From Flavobacterium aquariorum (GTDB lineage: Bacteria > Bacteroidota > Bacteroidia > Flavobacteriales > Flavobacteriaceae): DNA of 64,000 nt. The position numbers were made by a program, and so were the translations under genes. The DNA lies in assembly GCF_003254745.1 (NCBI RefSeq), contig NZ_QKXH01000009.1, positions 1 to 64,000 on the forward strand, in the 5' to 3' direction. Shown here piece after piece: positions 24,827 to 34,180 of the stretch. The notes below the pieces were generated by a model, which did no database searches, was not told the origin of the DNA, and saw only the letters and a program-made list of their open reading frames with translations. The first letter of the stretch is position 1, and every line of letters begins with the position of its first letter.

Positions 24827-26451
24827 TGGTTGATAAAATTAACGAAGCCGAATATAAAAACCCGCTCGTATTTCACACCGATTGGGAAAATGCTTTTGAA
24901 GATGAAAGTTTTATTAAAATTTTTGCCTCCGATATTTTAGAAAATTACATTATCAATAAAAGATGGTATGGTGGTAAAGCCAGTACCTTAAAGTATATTG
25001 AAGTTGTACATTCTTTTAAAATCACTTCAAATGACAATACTTATTACGGCGTTTTATTAGAAGTTAATTTTAAAGAAGCCTTTTATCAACATTATTTTAT
25101 GCCATTGGCTTTCATGTCGGAAGAAGATTTAGACACCAATACCATTATTGCGCCAGTAGTCATGAATGAGCAAGAAGGCTATCTTGTTGATGCTTTGCAT
25201 CAGGAGGATTTCAGAAAATTACTTTTTGAAAAAATCATCCATTCCAAAAAGGATGAAGCATCAAAAGTGACCTTTCACAAAGGAAAAAAAATGCATTCCA
25301 AAGAATATATTTCTTCTCATTTTATGGGAGTGGAACAAAGTAACACGTCGATCGTTTATAATGATAATTTGGTGCTGAAAATTTTCAGAAGAATTTATAT
25401 CAGTATGAATCCGGATTATGAAATTAGCCGTTTCCTTACCGAAAGAATGAATTTTAAACATTCACCGGCTTATACAGGAAGTATAAGTATTGTTTCATCT
25501 GAAGGAAATATTACTCTCGGATTAATGCAAGAATTAGTCCCTAATCAAGGTGATGCCTGGAAATATATGCTCGAAGAAGTAGATCGAATTTTTGAAAATT
25601 TAAACACCAAAAAAATTTCCATAGGTAAACTTCCTGAAATAGAATTATTTAAGCGATTAAAATTAAATGACGTTCCCCACGAAATTATTGATTGGGCCGG
25701 ATTAAGTGTTTTTCTAAAAATTCAGACTTTGGCTACCAGAACTGCCGAAATGCACATTGCGTTGGGCAGCGATATACATGAAACAGCATTTACACCACTT
25801 ACTTATAATGGAGATTATTCCGTATGGTTAAAAAACAGATTGACATATCAGTTTCAAAATCGTTTGAATATTTTAGAGAACAATTTACATAAATTGGATG
25901 GCTTAGAATTAGAGTTAGCCAATAAATTTTTGGATCATAAAAAAGAAATTCGAAAAGTTTTTCTTGACTTTGACTGGACCCAAATGAAATCAGAGCGCAT
26001 TCGAATTCACGGGGATTACCATTTGGGTCAAGTTTTAGTAAATGGTGATGATTTTTATATCCTTGATTTTGAAGGAGAACCTGAAAGCACTATTCGGGAT
26101 CGAAAAGTAAAACAACCACCGCTAAAAGATGTTGCAGGTATGTTTCGTTCCTTTCACTACGCAATTTATGCTACTATTTTTAACAGCAATGATAAATATC
26201 CGTACAAACAAGATGAGCTTTTCCAGGCAAGTGAAATTTTATACAAATATTTTGTAGGGGTCTTTCTTAACACCTATACAGAAGTTGCTCAAGCCGGTAA
26301 TCTAAATATTGGATATCAAAAAGAAATAGACTTTTTATTGCGTTATTGTCTTTTGGAAAAAGCTATCTATGAATTGGGTTATGAATTAAATTCAAGACCT
26401 CGATGGTCCGTAATTCCTTTGAGGGGAATTGCCAGTATAATGAATTTTTAA
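24826..26451 (+). CDS. mak: maltokinase (Mak/Pep2-like)
   Basis: 541 residues. The N-terminal cap has the Mak hallmark INKRWYGGKASTLKYIEV. The kinase-like C-lobe has HGDYHLGQVLVNGDDFYILD and FEGEPE, the catalytic and metal-binding motifs of the maltokinase/APH-like fold. It phosphorylates maltose to maltose-1-phosphate, the GlgE donor. In many bacteria it is fused to trehalose synthase TreS. Here it is a free protein and no treS lies in the window, so maltose must come from a gene elsewhere. It overlaps glgE by 1 nt and precedes glgB by 47 nt. Confidence 0.9.
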   Translation: MVDKINEAEYKNPLVFHTDWENAFEDESFIKIFASDILENYIINKRWYGGKASTLKYIEVVHSFKITSNDNTYYGVLLEVNFKEAFYQHYFMPLAFMSEEDLDTNTIIAPVVMNEQEGYLVDALHQEDFRKLLFEKIIHSKKDEASKVTFHKGKKMHSKEYISSHFMGVEQSNTSIVYNDNLVLKIFRRIYISMNPDYEISRFLTERMNFKHSPAYTGSISIVSSEGNITLGLMQELVPNQGDAWKYMLEEVDRIFENLNTKKISIGKLPEIELFKRLKLNDVPHEIIDWAGLSVFLKIQTLATRTAEMHIALGSDIHETAFTPLTYNGDYSVWLKNRLTYQFQNRLNILENNLHKLDGLELELANKFLDHKKEIRKVFLDFDWTQMKSERIRIHGDYHLGQVLVNGDDFYILDFEGEPESTIRDRKVKQPPLKDVAGMFRSFHYAIYATIFNSNDKYPYKQDELFQASEILYKYFVGVFLNTYTEVAQAGNLNIGYQKEIDFLLRYCLLEKAIYELGYELNSRPRWSVIPLRGIASIMNF

Positions 26452-26498
26452 TAGAAATAAGTTGATTTCAATTTCAACAAAAAAATAAAAACACAAAA

Positions 26499-28406
26499 AT
26501 GAACAAAGTACAAACCTATTCGCTTTTTACAGATTTTGACATTGATTTATTCAAGGCAGGTAAACATTACAGACTTTACGAAAAATTAGGCGCGCATCTT
26601 ATCGAAGTTGATGGAGTAAAAGGAGTTTATTTTGCTGTATGGGCACCAACGGCAAGAACGGTTTCTGTTATTGGAGATTTCAATTACTGGATTCAGGGAG
26701 AGCATGCACTACAAGTACGCTGGGATTCATCTGGAATTTGGGAAGGTTTCATTCCTGGAATAGAACAAGGAACTACTTATAAATATAAAATCCAATCCAA
26801 TAATGGAGGAATAATTACTGAAAAAGCCGATCCATTTGCTTTTTATTGCGAAAAACCACCACATACAGCATCTGTTATTTGGGGGCTTGATTACAAATGG
26901 AAAGACAAAAAATGGATGCAGACCCGCAAAGAGCATAATGATTTGAATAAACCCTATTCGGTTTACGAAGTTCATTTAGGTTCATGGAAAAGACATGGGG
27001 ACGAAAATCGATTCTTGACTTATTTGGAATTTGCCGAAGAATTGGTAAAATATGTGAAAGAAACAGGATTTACGCATGTAGAGTTTATGCCAGTAATGGA
27101 ATATCCATATGATCCATCCTGGGGTTATCAATTAGTGGGTTATTTTGCACCAACCTCCCGTTTTGGAGAACCTCAGGATTTTATGGTTCTTGTCGATAAA
27201 TTGCATCAAGCAGGTATTGGTGTAATTCTGGATTGGGTTCCATCTCATTTTCCGGATGATGCGCATGGTTTGGGCTTTTTTGATGGTTCTAATTTATTTG
27301 AACATCCTGATCGTAGAAAAGGATATCATCCCGATTGGAAAAGTTTAGTCTTTAATTATGGACGAAATGAAATTCGCTCTTTTTTAATCAGTAATGCATT
27401 GTTTTGGTTACAACATTATCACATTGACGGACTCAGAGTAGATGCTGTGGCTTCAATGTTGTATTTGGATTATTCAAGAAAAGATGGCGAATGGGAACCT
27501 AATATTTATGGCGGAAGAGAAAACTTGGATACCATTAGCTTTTTAAAAGATTTTAATGAAGCCGTTTATGGAAATTATGAAGGAGTTCAAACCATTGCCG
27601 AAGAAAGTACTTCCTTTCCGATGGTTTCCAGACCCACATTTGTTGGAGGTTTAGGATTTGGAATGAAATGGATGATGGGTTGGATGCATGATACTTTAGA
27701 ATATTTTCAAAAAGAAACCGTGTACAGAAAATACCATCAAAATGATTTGACATTTTCTATGACATATACCTATACTGAGAATTTCATGCTGCCACTGTCT
27801 CACGACGAAGTAGTTTATGGAAAAAAATCTATTCTAGGAAGAATGCCTGGCGATGAATGGCAAAAATTTGCAAATTTACGTCTACTGTATGGTTACATGT
27901 TTACACACCCGGGTACCAAATTATTATTTATGGGAGCAGAATTTGGTCAAAGCAGTGAATGGAATTTTGAGAATAGTTTAGATTGGCATCTGTTGCAATA
28001 TCCATTTCATAATGGTATAAAATTAGTTATTACAAAGCTTAACGAATTGTATAAAAAAGAGCCTGCTTTGTATGAAAAACAGTTTAGCCCAGAAGGTTTT
28101 GAATGGATTAATTATTCAGATCATGAAAATGCGGTAATGTCATTTATTAGAAAAGGAAATAATCCCGAAGACGATTTAATAGTTGTTCTAAATTTTACCC
28201 AAGTAGTGCGTGAGAATTACCGAATAGGTATACACAAAAAAGGAAAACTTACAGAACTATTCAACAGTGATGATTCTGATTTTGGCGGAAGTGGGGTAAA
28301 AAACACAAAAAAAATAAGTATTGAAACCAATCCTTATGATGGTAAAGAATATTCTACCGCTTTATTGCTTCCTCCACTTAGTGTATTGATTTTTAAAATA
28401 TCCTAG
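26499..28406 (+). CDS. glgB: 1,4-alpha-glucan branching enzyme
   Basis: 635 residues. A CBM48 N-terminal domain (about 25-120, with YFAVWAPTARTVSVIGDFN) precedes the GH13 barrel. VYEVHLGSWKRH, the nucleophile region HIDGLRVDAVASMLYLD, the acid/base IAEESTSFP and the transition-state Asp in LPLSHDEVVYGK are all present, and a C-terminal beta domain follows. It introduces alpha-1,6 branches into glycogen, acting on chains made by GlgA and GlgE. It is the last gene of the glycogen cluster. Confidence 0.96.
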   Translation: MNKVQTYSLFTDFDIDLFKAGKHYRLYEKLGAHLIEVDGVKGVYFAVWAPTARTVSVIGDFNYWIQGEHALQVRWDSSGIWEGFIPGIEQGTTYKYKIQSNNGGIITEKADPFAFYCEKPPHTASVIWGLDYKWKDKKWMQTRKEHNDLNKPYSVYEVHLGSWKRHGDENRFLTYLEFAEELVKYVKETGFTHVEFMPVMEYPYDPSWGYQLVGYFAPTSRFGEPQDFMVLVDKLHQAGIGVILDWVPSHFPDDAHGLGFFDGSNLFEHPDRRKGYHPDWKSLVFNYGRNEIRSFLISNALFWLQHYHIDGLRVDAVASMLYLDYSRKDGEWEPNIYGGRENLDTISFLKDFNEAVYGNYEGVQTIAEESTSFPMVSRPTFVGGLGFGMKWMMGWMHDTLEYFQKETVYRKYHQNDLTFSMTYTYTENFMLPLSHDEVVYGKKSILGRMPGDEWQKFANLRLLYGYMFTHPGTKLLFMGAEFGQSSEWNFENSLDWHLLQYPFHNGIKLVITKLNELYKKEPALYEKQFSPEGFEWINYSDHENAVMSFIRKGNNPEDDLIVVLNFTQVVRENYRIGIHKKGKLTELFNSDDSDFGGSGVKNTKKISIETNPYDGKEYSTALLLPPLSVLIFKIS

Positions 28407-28515
28407 ATTTATAATTTTTAATAGTGATAGGAAAGTTGATAGTTTTGGATTTAATTATATAAAATATAAAACTAATAAAAGTTGCATTTTTGCATAGATA
28501 TTTAAAGATACAATC

Positions 28516-29331
28516 ATGAAAAAATATTTATTAATAGGTGTAGCTGTAATAGGCTTACTTTATTCTTGTGCTACTAATCCTATAACAGGGAAAAATGAAC
28601 TTAATTTTGTTTCCAACAGTGAATTATTTCCTTCTTCATTTCAACAATATGGAACTTTTTTGAAGGAAAATAAAATAATTTCAGGAACAGCTGATGCCAA
28701 AAGAGTAGAAATCGTTGGATCAAGAATTAAAACAGCTGCTGAAAAATATTTAGCCTATCTGGGTCAAACCGGATATCTGAATGGATACCAGTGGGAATAC
28801 AAATTAATTGACAATAAAGAAGTTAACGCATGGTGTATGCCAGGAGGAAAAATCGTCGTTTATTCGGGAATTTTACCTATAACTAAAGATGAGGCTGGTT
28901 TGGCAACTGTTTTGGGACATGAGGTTTCACATGCATTAGCAAATCATGGTGCACAAAGAATGAGTGCATCGCAATTGCAACAATTAGGTGCGGTCGGGGT
29001 AGCTGTTGCTACTGGTCAGCAAAGTGCTGAAAAACAAAAAATGTGGCAGCAATACTATGGTTTAGGTTCTGAAGTAGGAGTAATGCTTCCATTTAGTCGA
29101 AATCATGAAAGTGAAGCCGACAAAATTGGACTTACTTTGATGGCAATTGCCGGTTACAATCCAGATGAAGCGATTGTTTTTTGGCAAAGAATGACAACAC
29201 AATCCGGCGGTCAAGCACCACCAGAATTCTTAAGCACACACCCTTCTGACATTACTAGAATTGCAAATTTAAAGGCATTGATTCCAGAAGCAAGAGCAAC
29301 AGCTGCAAAAGTTAATGCTTCTTATAAATAA
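28516..29331 (+). CDS. M48-family zinc metallopeptidase lipoprotein
   Basis: 271 residues. The signal peptide ends in a lipobox (GLLYSCAT), so it is probably anchored in a membrane facing the periplasm. The active site is complete: HEVSH in LGHEVSHALANHG and the third ligand Glu in HESEADKIG. Family members related to LoiP/BepA degrade or assist misfolded outer-membrane proteins; the substrate here is unknown. NPITGKNELNFVS near the mature N-terminus is typical of the group. It is followed by a strong terminator, so it is likely monocistronic. Confidence 0.92.
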   Translation: MKKYLLIGVAVIGLLYSCATNPITGKNELNFVSNSELFPSSFQQYGTFLKENKIISGTADAKRVEIVGSRIKTAAEKYLAYLGQTGYLNGYQWEYKLIDNKEVNAWCMPGGKIVVYSGILPITKDEAGLATVLGHEVSHALANHGAQRMSASQLQQLGAVGVAVATGQQSAEKQKMWQQYYGLGSEVGVMLPFSRNHESEADKIGLTLMAIAGYNPDEAIVFWQRMTTQSGGQAPPEFLSTHPSDITRIANLKALIPEARATAAKVNASYK

Positions 29332-29367
29332 TTGGCATTTGAAATAATTGCATTTTTAGAACTATTT

Positions 29368-29392
29368 AAGCTATTCTTTTTAAGAATAGCTT
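29368..29392 (+). terminator. terminator of the M48 peptidase gene
   Basis: AAGCTATTCTT (29368-29378) pairs perfectly with AAGAATAGCTT (29382-29392) over a 3-nt loop and continues into a T run. Confidence 0.85.
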
Positions 29393-29518
29393 TTTTTATA
29401 AATCATATTGAGCCCAATAATAGTAATAATTTATTATTAAAAATTTAATATATGAAAAAGCGCTATTTATTGTTATTCCGACTGAAAAATAAATAAATTC
29501 GCAAATAAAAAAACAAAC

Positions 29519-30844
29519 ATGGCAGAATTAGCAAAAGGAAGCAAAAAGTTATTGAATGCATGGGCATTTTACGATTGGGCAAATTCAGTATATCCATTGG
29601 TAATTTCTTCGGCCATATTTCCAATCTTTTATGAATCCTTATTTTCAGACAGAGATCATTATATAGCCGTTTTCGGAATGAATTTGAAAAACTCAGCATT
29701 GATTAGTTTTGTTACTGCTGCAGCGTTTTTGATGGTTGCCCTATTTTCACCTTTATTATCAGGAATAGCCGATTATGTCGGGAATAAAAAATCTTTCATG
29801 AAGTTCTTCTGCTATACCGGAGCTCTTTCTTGTATTGGTTTGAATTGGTTTAGCCTAGATAATATTTATCTTGGACTGTTTTTTTACTTTTTTGGATTAA
29901 TTGGTTTCTGGGGAAGCTTAGTATTTTATAATTCTTATTTACCAGATATCGCTTTCACTGAACAACAAGATGCTGTTAGTGCCAAAGGATATTCTCTTGG
30001 ATACATTGGGAGTGTTATTTTATTAGTATTAAATCTTGCTATGGTAATGATGCCCGATACTTTTGGAATAACTGGAGCTACTAAAGGCGAAGCCGCAATG
30101 AAAGCAATGAAATATTCCTTTGTAATGGTTGGCGTTTGGTGGATTCTATTCAGCCAATATTCCTATTATTTTTTGCCAAAAGGAAATAAAAATGCAGACC
30201 GAAAAGTGACCAAAGCGGTTGTTTTTAATGGATTCAAAGAACTTAAGAAAGTCTGGGGATTATTGGAAGCCAACATGCCGTTAAAAAGATATTTACTCAG
30301 CTTTTTTGTTTACAGCATGGCTGTTCAAACCGTAATGCTTATTGCTACCTATTTTGGTTCTCAAGAAATTGCTTGGGAATCAGCAAGCCAAAGTCAAACA
30401 GGATTAATTATATGTATATTATTAATACAGATTATTGCCGTAATTGGTGCTATTATGACCTCAAAAGCATCTGCTAAATTTGGAAATATACCAACCCTTA
30501 TTGTGATTAACTGTTTTTGGGTCATACTTTGTTCTGCAGCTTATTTTATAGTAACTCCCAATCAGTTTTATATCATGGCAGCTTTGGTAGGGCTTGTGAT
30601 GGGAGGAATTCAGGCATTATCCCGTTCAACTTATTCTAAACTTTTGCCAGAAACAGAGGATACTGCTTCCTTTTTTAGTTTTTATGATGTTACCGAAAAA
30701 ATTGGGATTGTAATCGGGATGTGCGTGTATGGTGCAATTGATCAAATTACCGGAAGTCCAAGACTTGCAATTGTATTTTTGGCAGTGTTTTTTATAATTG
30801 GTGTTTTACTTTTGAATAGGGTTCCAAAGAAAGAGATCAAATAA
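29519..30844 (+). CDS. UMF1/Atg22-like MFS transporter
   Basis: 441 residues with about 12 hydrophobic helices. The N-terminal WAFYDWANSVYPLVISSAIF and the TM2-3 region with SGIADYVGNKKSFM identify the UMF1 branch of the major facilitator superfamily. Bacterial members are annotated as transporters of unknown substrate; the yeast relative Atg22 exports vacuolar amino acids. The product is an inner-membrane protein. The gene is flanked by terminators on both sides, so it is likely transcribed alone. Substrate cannot be predicted. Confidence 0.88.
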   Translation: MAELAKGSKKLLNAWAFYDWANSVYPLVISSAIFPIFYESLFSDRDHYIAVFGMNLKNSALISFVTAAAFLMVALFSPLLSGIADYVGNKKSFMKFFCYTGALSCIGLNWFSLDNIYLGLFFYFFGLIGFWGSLVFYNSYLPDIAFTEQQDAVSAKGYSLGYIGSVILLVLNLAMVMMPDTFGITGATKGEAAMKAMKYSFVMVGVWWILFSQYSYYFLPKGNKNADRKVTKAVVFNGFKELKKVWGLLEANMPLKRYLLSFFVYSMAVQTVMLIATYFGSQEIAWESASQSQTGLIICILLIQIIAVIGAIMTSKASAKFGNIPTLIVINCFWVILCSAAYFIVTPNQFYIMAALVGLVMGGIQALSRSTYSKLLPETEDTASFFSFYDVTEKIGIVIGMCVYGAIDQITGSPRLAIVFLAVFFIIGVLLLNRVPKKEIK

Positions 30845-30892
30845 TTTCCGAAACGAATTTGGTTTTCAAAAGCCTTTTGGACAAAAAACATA

Positions 30893-30944
30893 AAAATACC
30901 GCAGATTCATAGATTATATAAAATCTATGAATCTGCGGTATTTT
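30893..30944. terminator. long bidirectional terminator hairpin
   Basis: A 23-bp perfect inverted repeat (30893-30915 with 30922-30944), core ACCGCAGATTCATAGA, with a 6-nt loop and A/T flanks on both sides. It separates the convergent UMF1 and head-GIN genes. It is longer than a terminator needs to be and resembles a dispersed flavobacterial intergenic repeat. Confidence 0.85.
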
Positions 30945-30957
30945 TTATAAGCTGTTA

Positions 30958-31677
30958 TTATACTTTTGAAATATCACCAGAGCCACTCACTTTGGTGTCT
31001 TTTGTTTTAGGATCTCCTTTGTATTCAATATCACCTGAGCCCGAAACTCTGGCAATTAAACTCTCGCTACAATTTACTTTCATATCTCCGGAACCTGAAA
31101 TTGTAACGTTCGCATTTTTTGTTGTCAAATTAATAGCGTCAACATCACCTGAACCCGAAGTTTTGGAAACAAAATTATCTGAAATACCCGTTACAACAAC
31201 ATCTCCAGAACCACTTAAATTAGATTCAAAATCAGTTGTTTTAACATCTAAAGTCAAATTACCAGAACCAGATAGTTTAGCTTTAAAAGTAGGGCTTACT
31301 ATAGTGTTTTTGGCTATAACATCGCCAGACCCTGAAAGAGCGACAGAATTTATTTGTTCAAATGGCACCGTCACTACCAGCTTTTTCTTTGTGTCAATTT
31401 GAATATTTTTCTCGTTGGAAATTTTCAAGACATTTGCGACAACTTCAACTTTGATGTGAGGAATTATATTTTCCTCCCCTTCAATGGTTATTGTACCTTC
31501 GGTTCCCGAAACCAAAATCACATCAAAAGAGCCGGAAAGAATTATTTCATCATACCCTGAAGTAGTTCTTTTCTCAGTAACTACTTTTCCATTTCCTTTA
31601 ATTTTTGACCACTGTGCATTCGCAATTGTTGTAAAAAACAGCGCACTAAAAACAACTAATAAAACCGATTTTTTCAT
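30958..31677 (-). CDS. head-GIN domain (DUF2807) secreted protein
   Basis: 239 residues with a signal peptide (about 1-21, ending ANAQ). The rest is a beta-helix of short turns with the repeated glycine motif SGSGDV/SGSGN (LSGSFDV, LSGSGDVIAKN, LSGSGNLTLD, and others). This is the head-GIN or putative auto-transporter adhesin family of Bacteroidetes, of unknown function and probably periplasmic or at the outer surface. It is the last gene of a minus-strand operon that starts with an ECF sigma factor, which points to envelope stress or surface remodelling. It ends at a shared bidirectional terminator. Confidence 0.88.
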   Translation of the reverse strand: MKKSVLLVVFSALFFTTIANAQWSKIKGNGKVVTEKRTTSGYDEIILSGSFDVILVSGTEGTITIEGEENIIPHIKVEVVANVLKISNEKNIQIDTKKKLVVTVPFEQINSVALSGSGDVIAKNTIVSPTFKAKLSGSGNLTLDVKTTDFESNLSGSGDVVVTGISDNFVSKTSGSGDVDAINLTTKNANVTISGSGDMKVNCSESLIARVSGSGDIEYKGDPKTKDTKVSGSGDISKV

Positions 31678-31731
31678 AGATTAAAAATTATAATTAAACA
31701 TGATTTTGAACTTGATGTATGATTGAAACTT

Positions 31732-32802
31732 TTACTGAACTTCTCTTTTATACAATTTTACATTACCATAATCGGAAGTAATTAAAATCTTATTTTCACC
31801 TTTTTTCTTATAAAATCCGCTGACTCTTTTAGTGTAATTAGTTTCTTCTCTTGAATTAACACTCAATTCATTGTCATATTTAAAATCGCCATATCTTACC
31901 GATACATCGAAATCAAAAACATAATTAGGATGGAAACCAACATCAACACCTGTATAACCAGCCACAATGTTTATATTATTAGCTTTGGGCTGAATAGCAT
32001 CAATCGAGATATTACTATATTTTGTGTTTAACTTCAATTGATTTGATACAGAACCAAGGTCAATCGTCAGATAATTTCCATTCCCGTCCAATGAATTGAT
32101 TTTTTTAATTTTTACACTTCCGTATTTACTGATGTATTTTATATCATTTCCTTCATTAATCTCAATATCAGAATAATCTGAAAGTAAATCAAGTTTGGCT
32201 ACTTCATTCATTTTCAACCCAGAATATTTAGAGGTTATCGCACCAATTTTTAGATATTCTATAGTAGAATTTGAACAATAACCAATTTCTATCGTATTAC
32301 TGTTACCGTTTAATTTTCCCAAATTAATTTTTCCGTATTTACAATTTATGTCAGTTATAGAAAAAAGATCTGAAGTACCGATATTTCCGTATTTGTTATT
32401 CAATTTTACAGTCCCGTTTTTAGGAATCTTTATAGTGTAGTTGATTTCAAAATTATTATTTCTTCCATTGGTTTTTTTGCTCATGTTTCCAAAAACAGTT
32501 TTGGCACTAACCATACTTTTTAACGCTACAAAATCAACATCAATTCCGGCTAATTTTTCGTTTACCCATTTTTCATTATCACCACTGACTTTAATAAGAA
32601 CTTCAATTTCAATTTTATCCTCATTCCAGGTGGTAACAAAAATACTTCCATAGGAATTCTCAATATTTATTCCGGCATCGCTGTTCACGATATAGGCTTT
32701 ATTGATGACTTTTTGTTTTGTATAATTAAAATCATCATTAGAAAATCCTAAAAAAGGGATTAATAAAAGAGGTAATAGTAGTATGTTAAATTGTTTTTTC
32801 AT
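31732..32802 (-). CDS. DUF4097-like beta-helix envelope protein
   Basis: 356 residues with a signal peptide (MKKQFNILLLPLLLIPFLGF). The body is strand-rich with repeated short turns (KYGNIG, CKYGKIN, SKYGSVKI, SDYGNVKLY), the pattern of DUF4097/DUF4098 beta-helix proteins. Function is unknown. Its start overlaps the upstream anti-sigma-like gene by 17 nt, so expression is coupled to the sigma operon. The tandem KYG-type turns distinguish it from the head-GIN protein downstream, although both folds may be related. Confidence 0.8.
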   Translation of the reverse strand: MKKQFNILLLPLLLIPFLGFSNDDFNYTKQKVINKAYIVNSDAGINIENSYGSIFVTTWNEDKIEIEVLIKVSGDNEKWVNEKLAGIDVDFVALKSMVSAKTVFGNMSKKTNGRNNNFEINYTIKIPKNGTVKLNNKYGNIGTSDLFSITDINCKYGKINLGKLNGNSNTIEIGYCSNSTIEYLKIGAITSKYSGLKMNEVAKLDLLSDYSDIEINEGNDIKYISKYGSVKIKKINSLDGNGNYLTIDLGSVSNQLKLNTKYSNISIDAIQPKANNINIVAGYTGVDVGFHPNYVFDFDVSVRYGDFKYDNELSVNSREETNYTKRVSGFYKKKGENKILITSDYGNVKLYKREVQ

Positions 32803-33331
32803 CGTTTAATTTTTTAATTTTTTCAGTTTCTTCAATGTGTTGCAAAACATTTTGTAAAAATGAAATTCGGGTTTGCAGATTACTGATCATCGCATAAATA
32901 ATAGGTTTACTTTCACCGTTAACTTCCAATTCATGCTTGATTTTTTCATAATCGCTATCCAGCGATTTCATTTGTTGCAATGCATCATTCACGATTTTTT
33001 CATTCTCAGGTGATTTTTTAGCTTTAATTTGTTCTAATTGATGTTCAATCAAAACGGTAAAAATTGAATCTGTTTGTTTGGTTTCTTTAGAGGCAAATTT
33101 CAGTTCTCTTGGACTTCCATTGCTATTAGTATAAAACAATGTAATCCCAAGCATAACAACCACAGACGCAGCTATCGCATAGATAAGTCCAAAATTCTTT
33201 TTTCGTTTTTTAAGAGCCAATTTTTCAGAAAATCGCTTTTCATGTTGGCTATCCATTTCATGAACATCCCATTGATTTTCTAGAGTTTCAAATAATTGAT
33301 CTAATTTTTCATTTTCATTTTTCATTTTCAT
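32786..33331 (-). CDS. putative membrane anti-sigma factor
   Basis: 181 residues with a single membrane helix (FGLIYAIAASVVVMLGITLF, about residues 47-66). The N-terminal cytoplasmic part (about 45 residues) is acidic and contains a short helical segment, and a basic KKRKK lies just before the helix. The outer part is coiled-coil-like (EHQLEQIKAKKSPENEK). A single-span protein encoded right after an ECF sigma gene, with a 4-nt ATGA overlap, fits the anti-sigma role. No HHCC zinc motif is present, so it is not a ZAS-type anti-sigma. The call rests on position and topology. Confidence 0.7.
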   Translation of the reverse strand: MKMKNENEKLDQLFETLENQWDVHEMDSQHEKRFSEKLALKKRKKNFGLIYAIAASVVVMLGITLFYTNSNGSPRELKFASKETKQTDSIFTVLIEHQLEQIKAKKSPENEKIVNDALQQMKSLDSDYEKIKHELEVNGESKPIIYAMISNLQTRISFLQNVLQHIEETEKIKKLNDEKTI

Positions 33332-33882
33332 ATCTCATTTAATTTTTTTCTTAAACTTTCTTTAGCTCTGCTTAATGTAGTTCGACAATTGGCATAACTA
33401 ATTTTAAGAATTTCGCTTATCTCTTCTTGATCATAACCTTCAATATAAAATAAGGTAAGAATCATGCTGTAATTGTATTTCAAGGACTGAATGGTGTCCA
33501 AAACCTGTTTAACTTTTAAATCATTAAAATCTAATTTTTCCTCCCAATCATTTTCTGGTTCTTCTAGTTTGTAAAGTGTTTTTTCAAAATCTTCTGTTTT
33601 AAATGGATTATTCTTTTTGTAAAAATCAATGCTATAATTCACTATTATCCGCTTCAGCCAAGCTCCAAAGGCTACTTCTTGTTTGAAATCATTTATTTTG
33701 GTAAATGCTTTCAAAAAACCTTCTTGCATGACATCTTCGGCAAAGTGCTCGTCTTTCACAATTCGATAGGCCACATTATACATCGCCTTGCAATAGCGAT
33801 TATAAATCTCGAATTGTGCTTTCTGATTGTTCTCTTTGCAAAGCGAAATTAATTCCTCGATATTTTGATTGTTCAGATTCAA
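33328..33882 (-). CDS. ECF-family RNA polymerase sigma factor
   Basis: 184 residues, the ECF size. Region 2 is at about 20-90 (YNVAYRIVKDEHFAEDVMQE, then GAWLKRIIVNYSIDFYKK). Region 4 is at about 120-180 (YSMILTLFYIEGYDQEEIS, then ILKISYANCRTTLSRAKESL). It would direct polymerase to a small regulon controlled by the membrane protein encoded next. The next genes encode two beta-helix envelope proteins, suggesting a surface-stress circuit. A possible autoregulated promoter lies just upstream. Confidence 0.92.
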   Translation of the reverse strand: MNLNNQNIEELISLCKENNQKAQFEIYNRYCKAMYNVAYRIVKDEHFAEDVMQEGFLKAFTKINDFKQEVAFGAWLKRIIVNYSIDFYKKNNPFKTEDFEKTLYKLEEPENDWEEKLDFNDLKVKQVLDTIQSLKYNYSMILTLFYIEGYDQEEISEILKISYANCRTTLSRAKESLRKKLNEI

Positions 33883-33905
33883 TTAAATAGTTATGATTTG
33901 TAGTA

Positions 33906-33933
33906 AAGACATGATTTTTTTTGGTTTGTTACA
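33906..33933 (-). promoter_or_regulatory. candidate ECF-type autoregulatory promoter
   Basis: On the minus strand, TGTAAC (forward 33928-33933) is followed after 16 nt by TGTCTT (forward 33906-33911), leaving a short leader before the sigma ATG at 33882. A GTAAC-type -35 box at this spacing resembles ECF sigma promoters, so the operon may activate itself. Only one copy is seen, so it is tentative. Confidence 0.4.
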
Positions 33934-34127
33934 GTTTTATAAAAATAGTTCATTTTTTTTCCATTTTTATCTTGAAGGGAAAAAAGGCTTCAATGAAAAA
34001 TTGACTACATAAACGGATAAAAATTCAAAGTCAATTTAATTTTGGCATAATGATTGCCTTACTTTACACCGCAATATTATACTGTATTTATTCATCACTA
34101 TTGGCCTAAAATATTGTTGCGATACCT

Positions 34128-34135
34128 TATATTTG
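34128..34135 (+). promoter_or_regulatory. -7 promoter element of lon
   Basis: TATATTTG fits TAnnTTTG, 45 nt before the lon ATG. The nearest upstream TTG at 34101 gives a spacer of 24, slightly long. No CIRCE-like heat-shock inverted repeat was seen. Confidence 0.45.
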
Positions 34136-34180
34136 CGTTCCGATTTAAAAAATTAATGACAAAAAGACTTAAATACTACT

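Noticed and set aside
30992..31402. 136-codon plus-strand frame rich in SPEPE words
   Set aside because: It is the antisense of the SGSGDV repeats of the head-GIN protein; the Ser-Pro-Glu repetition is the mirror of that motif.
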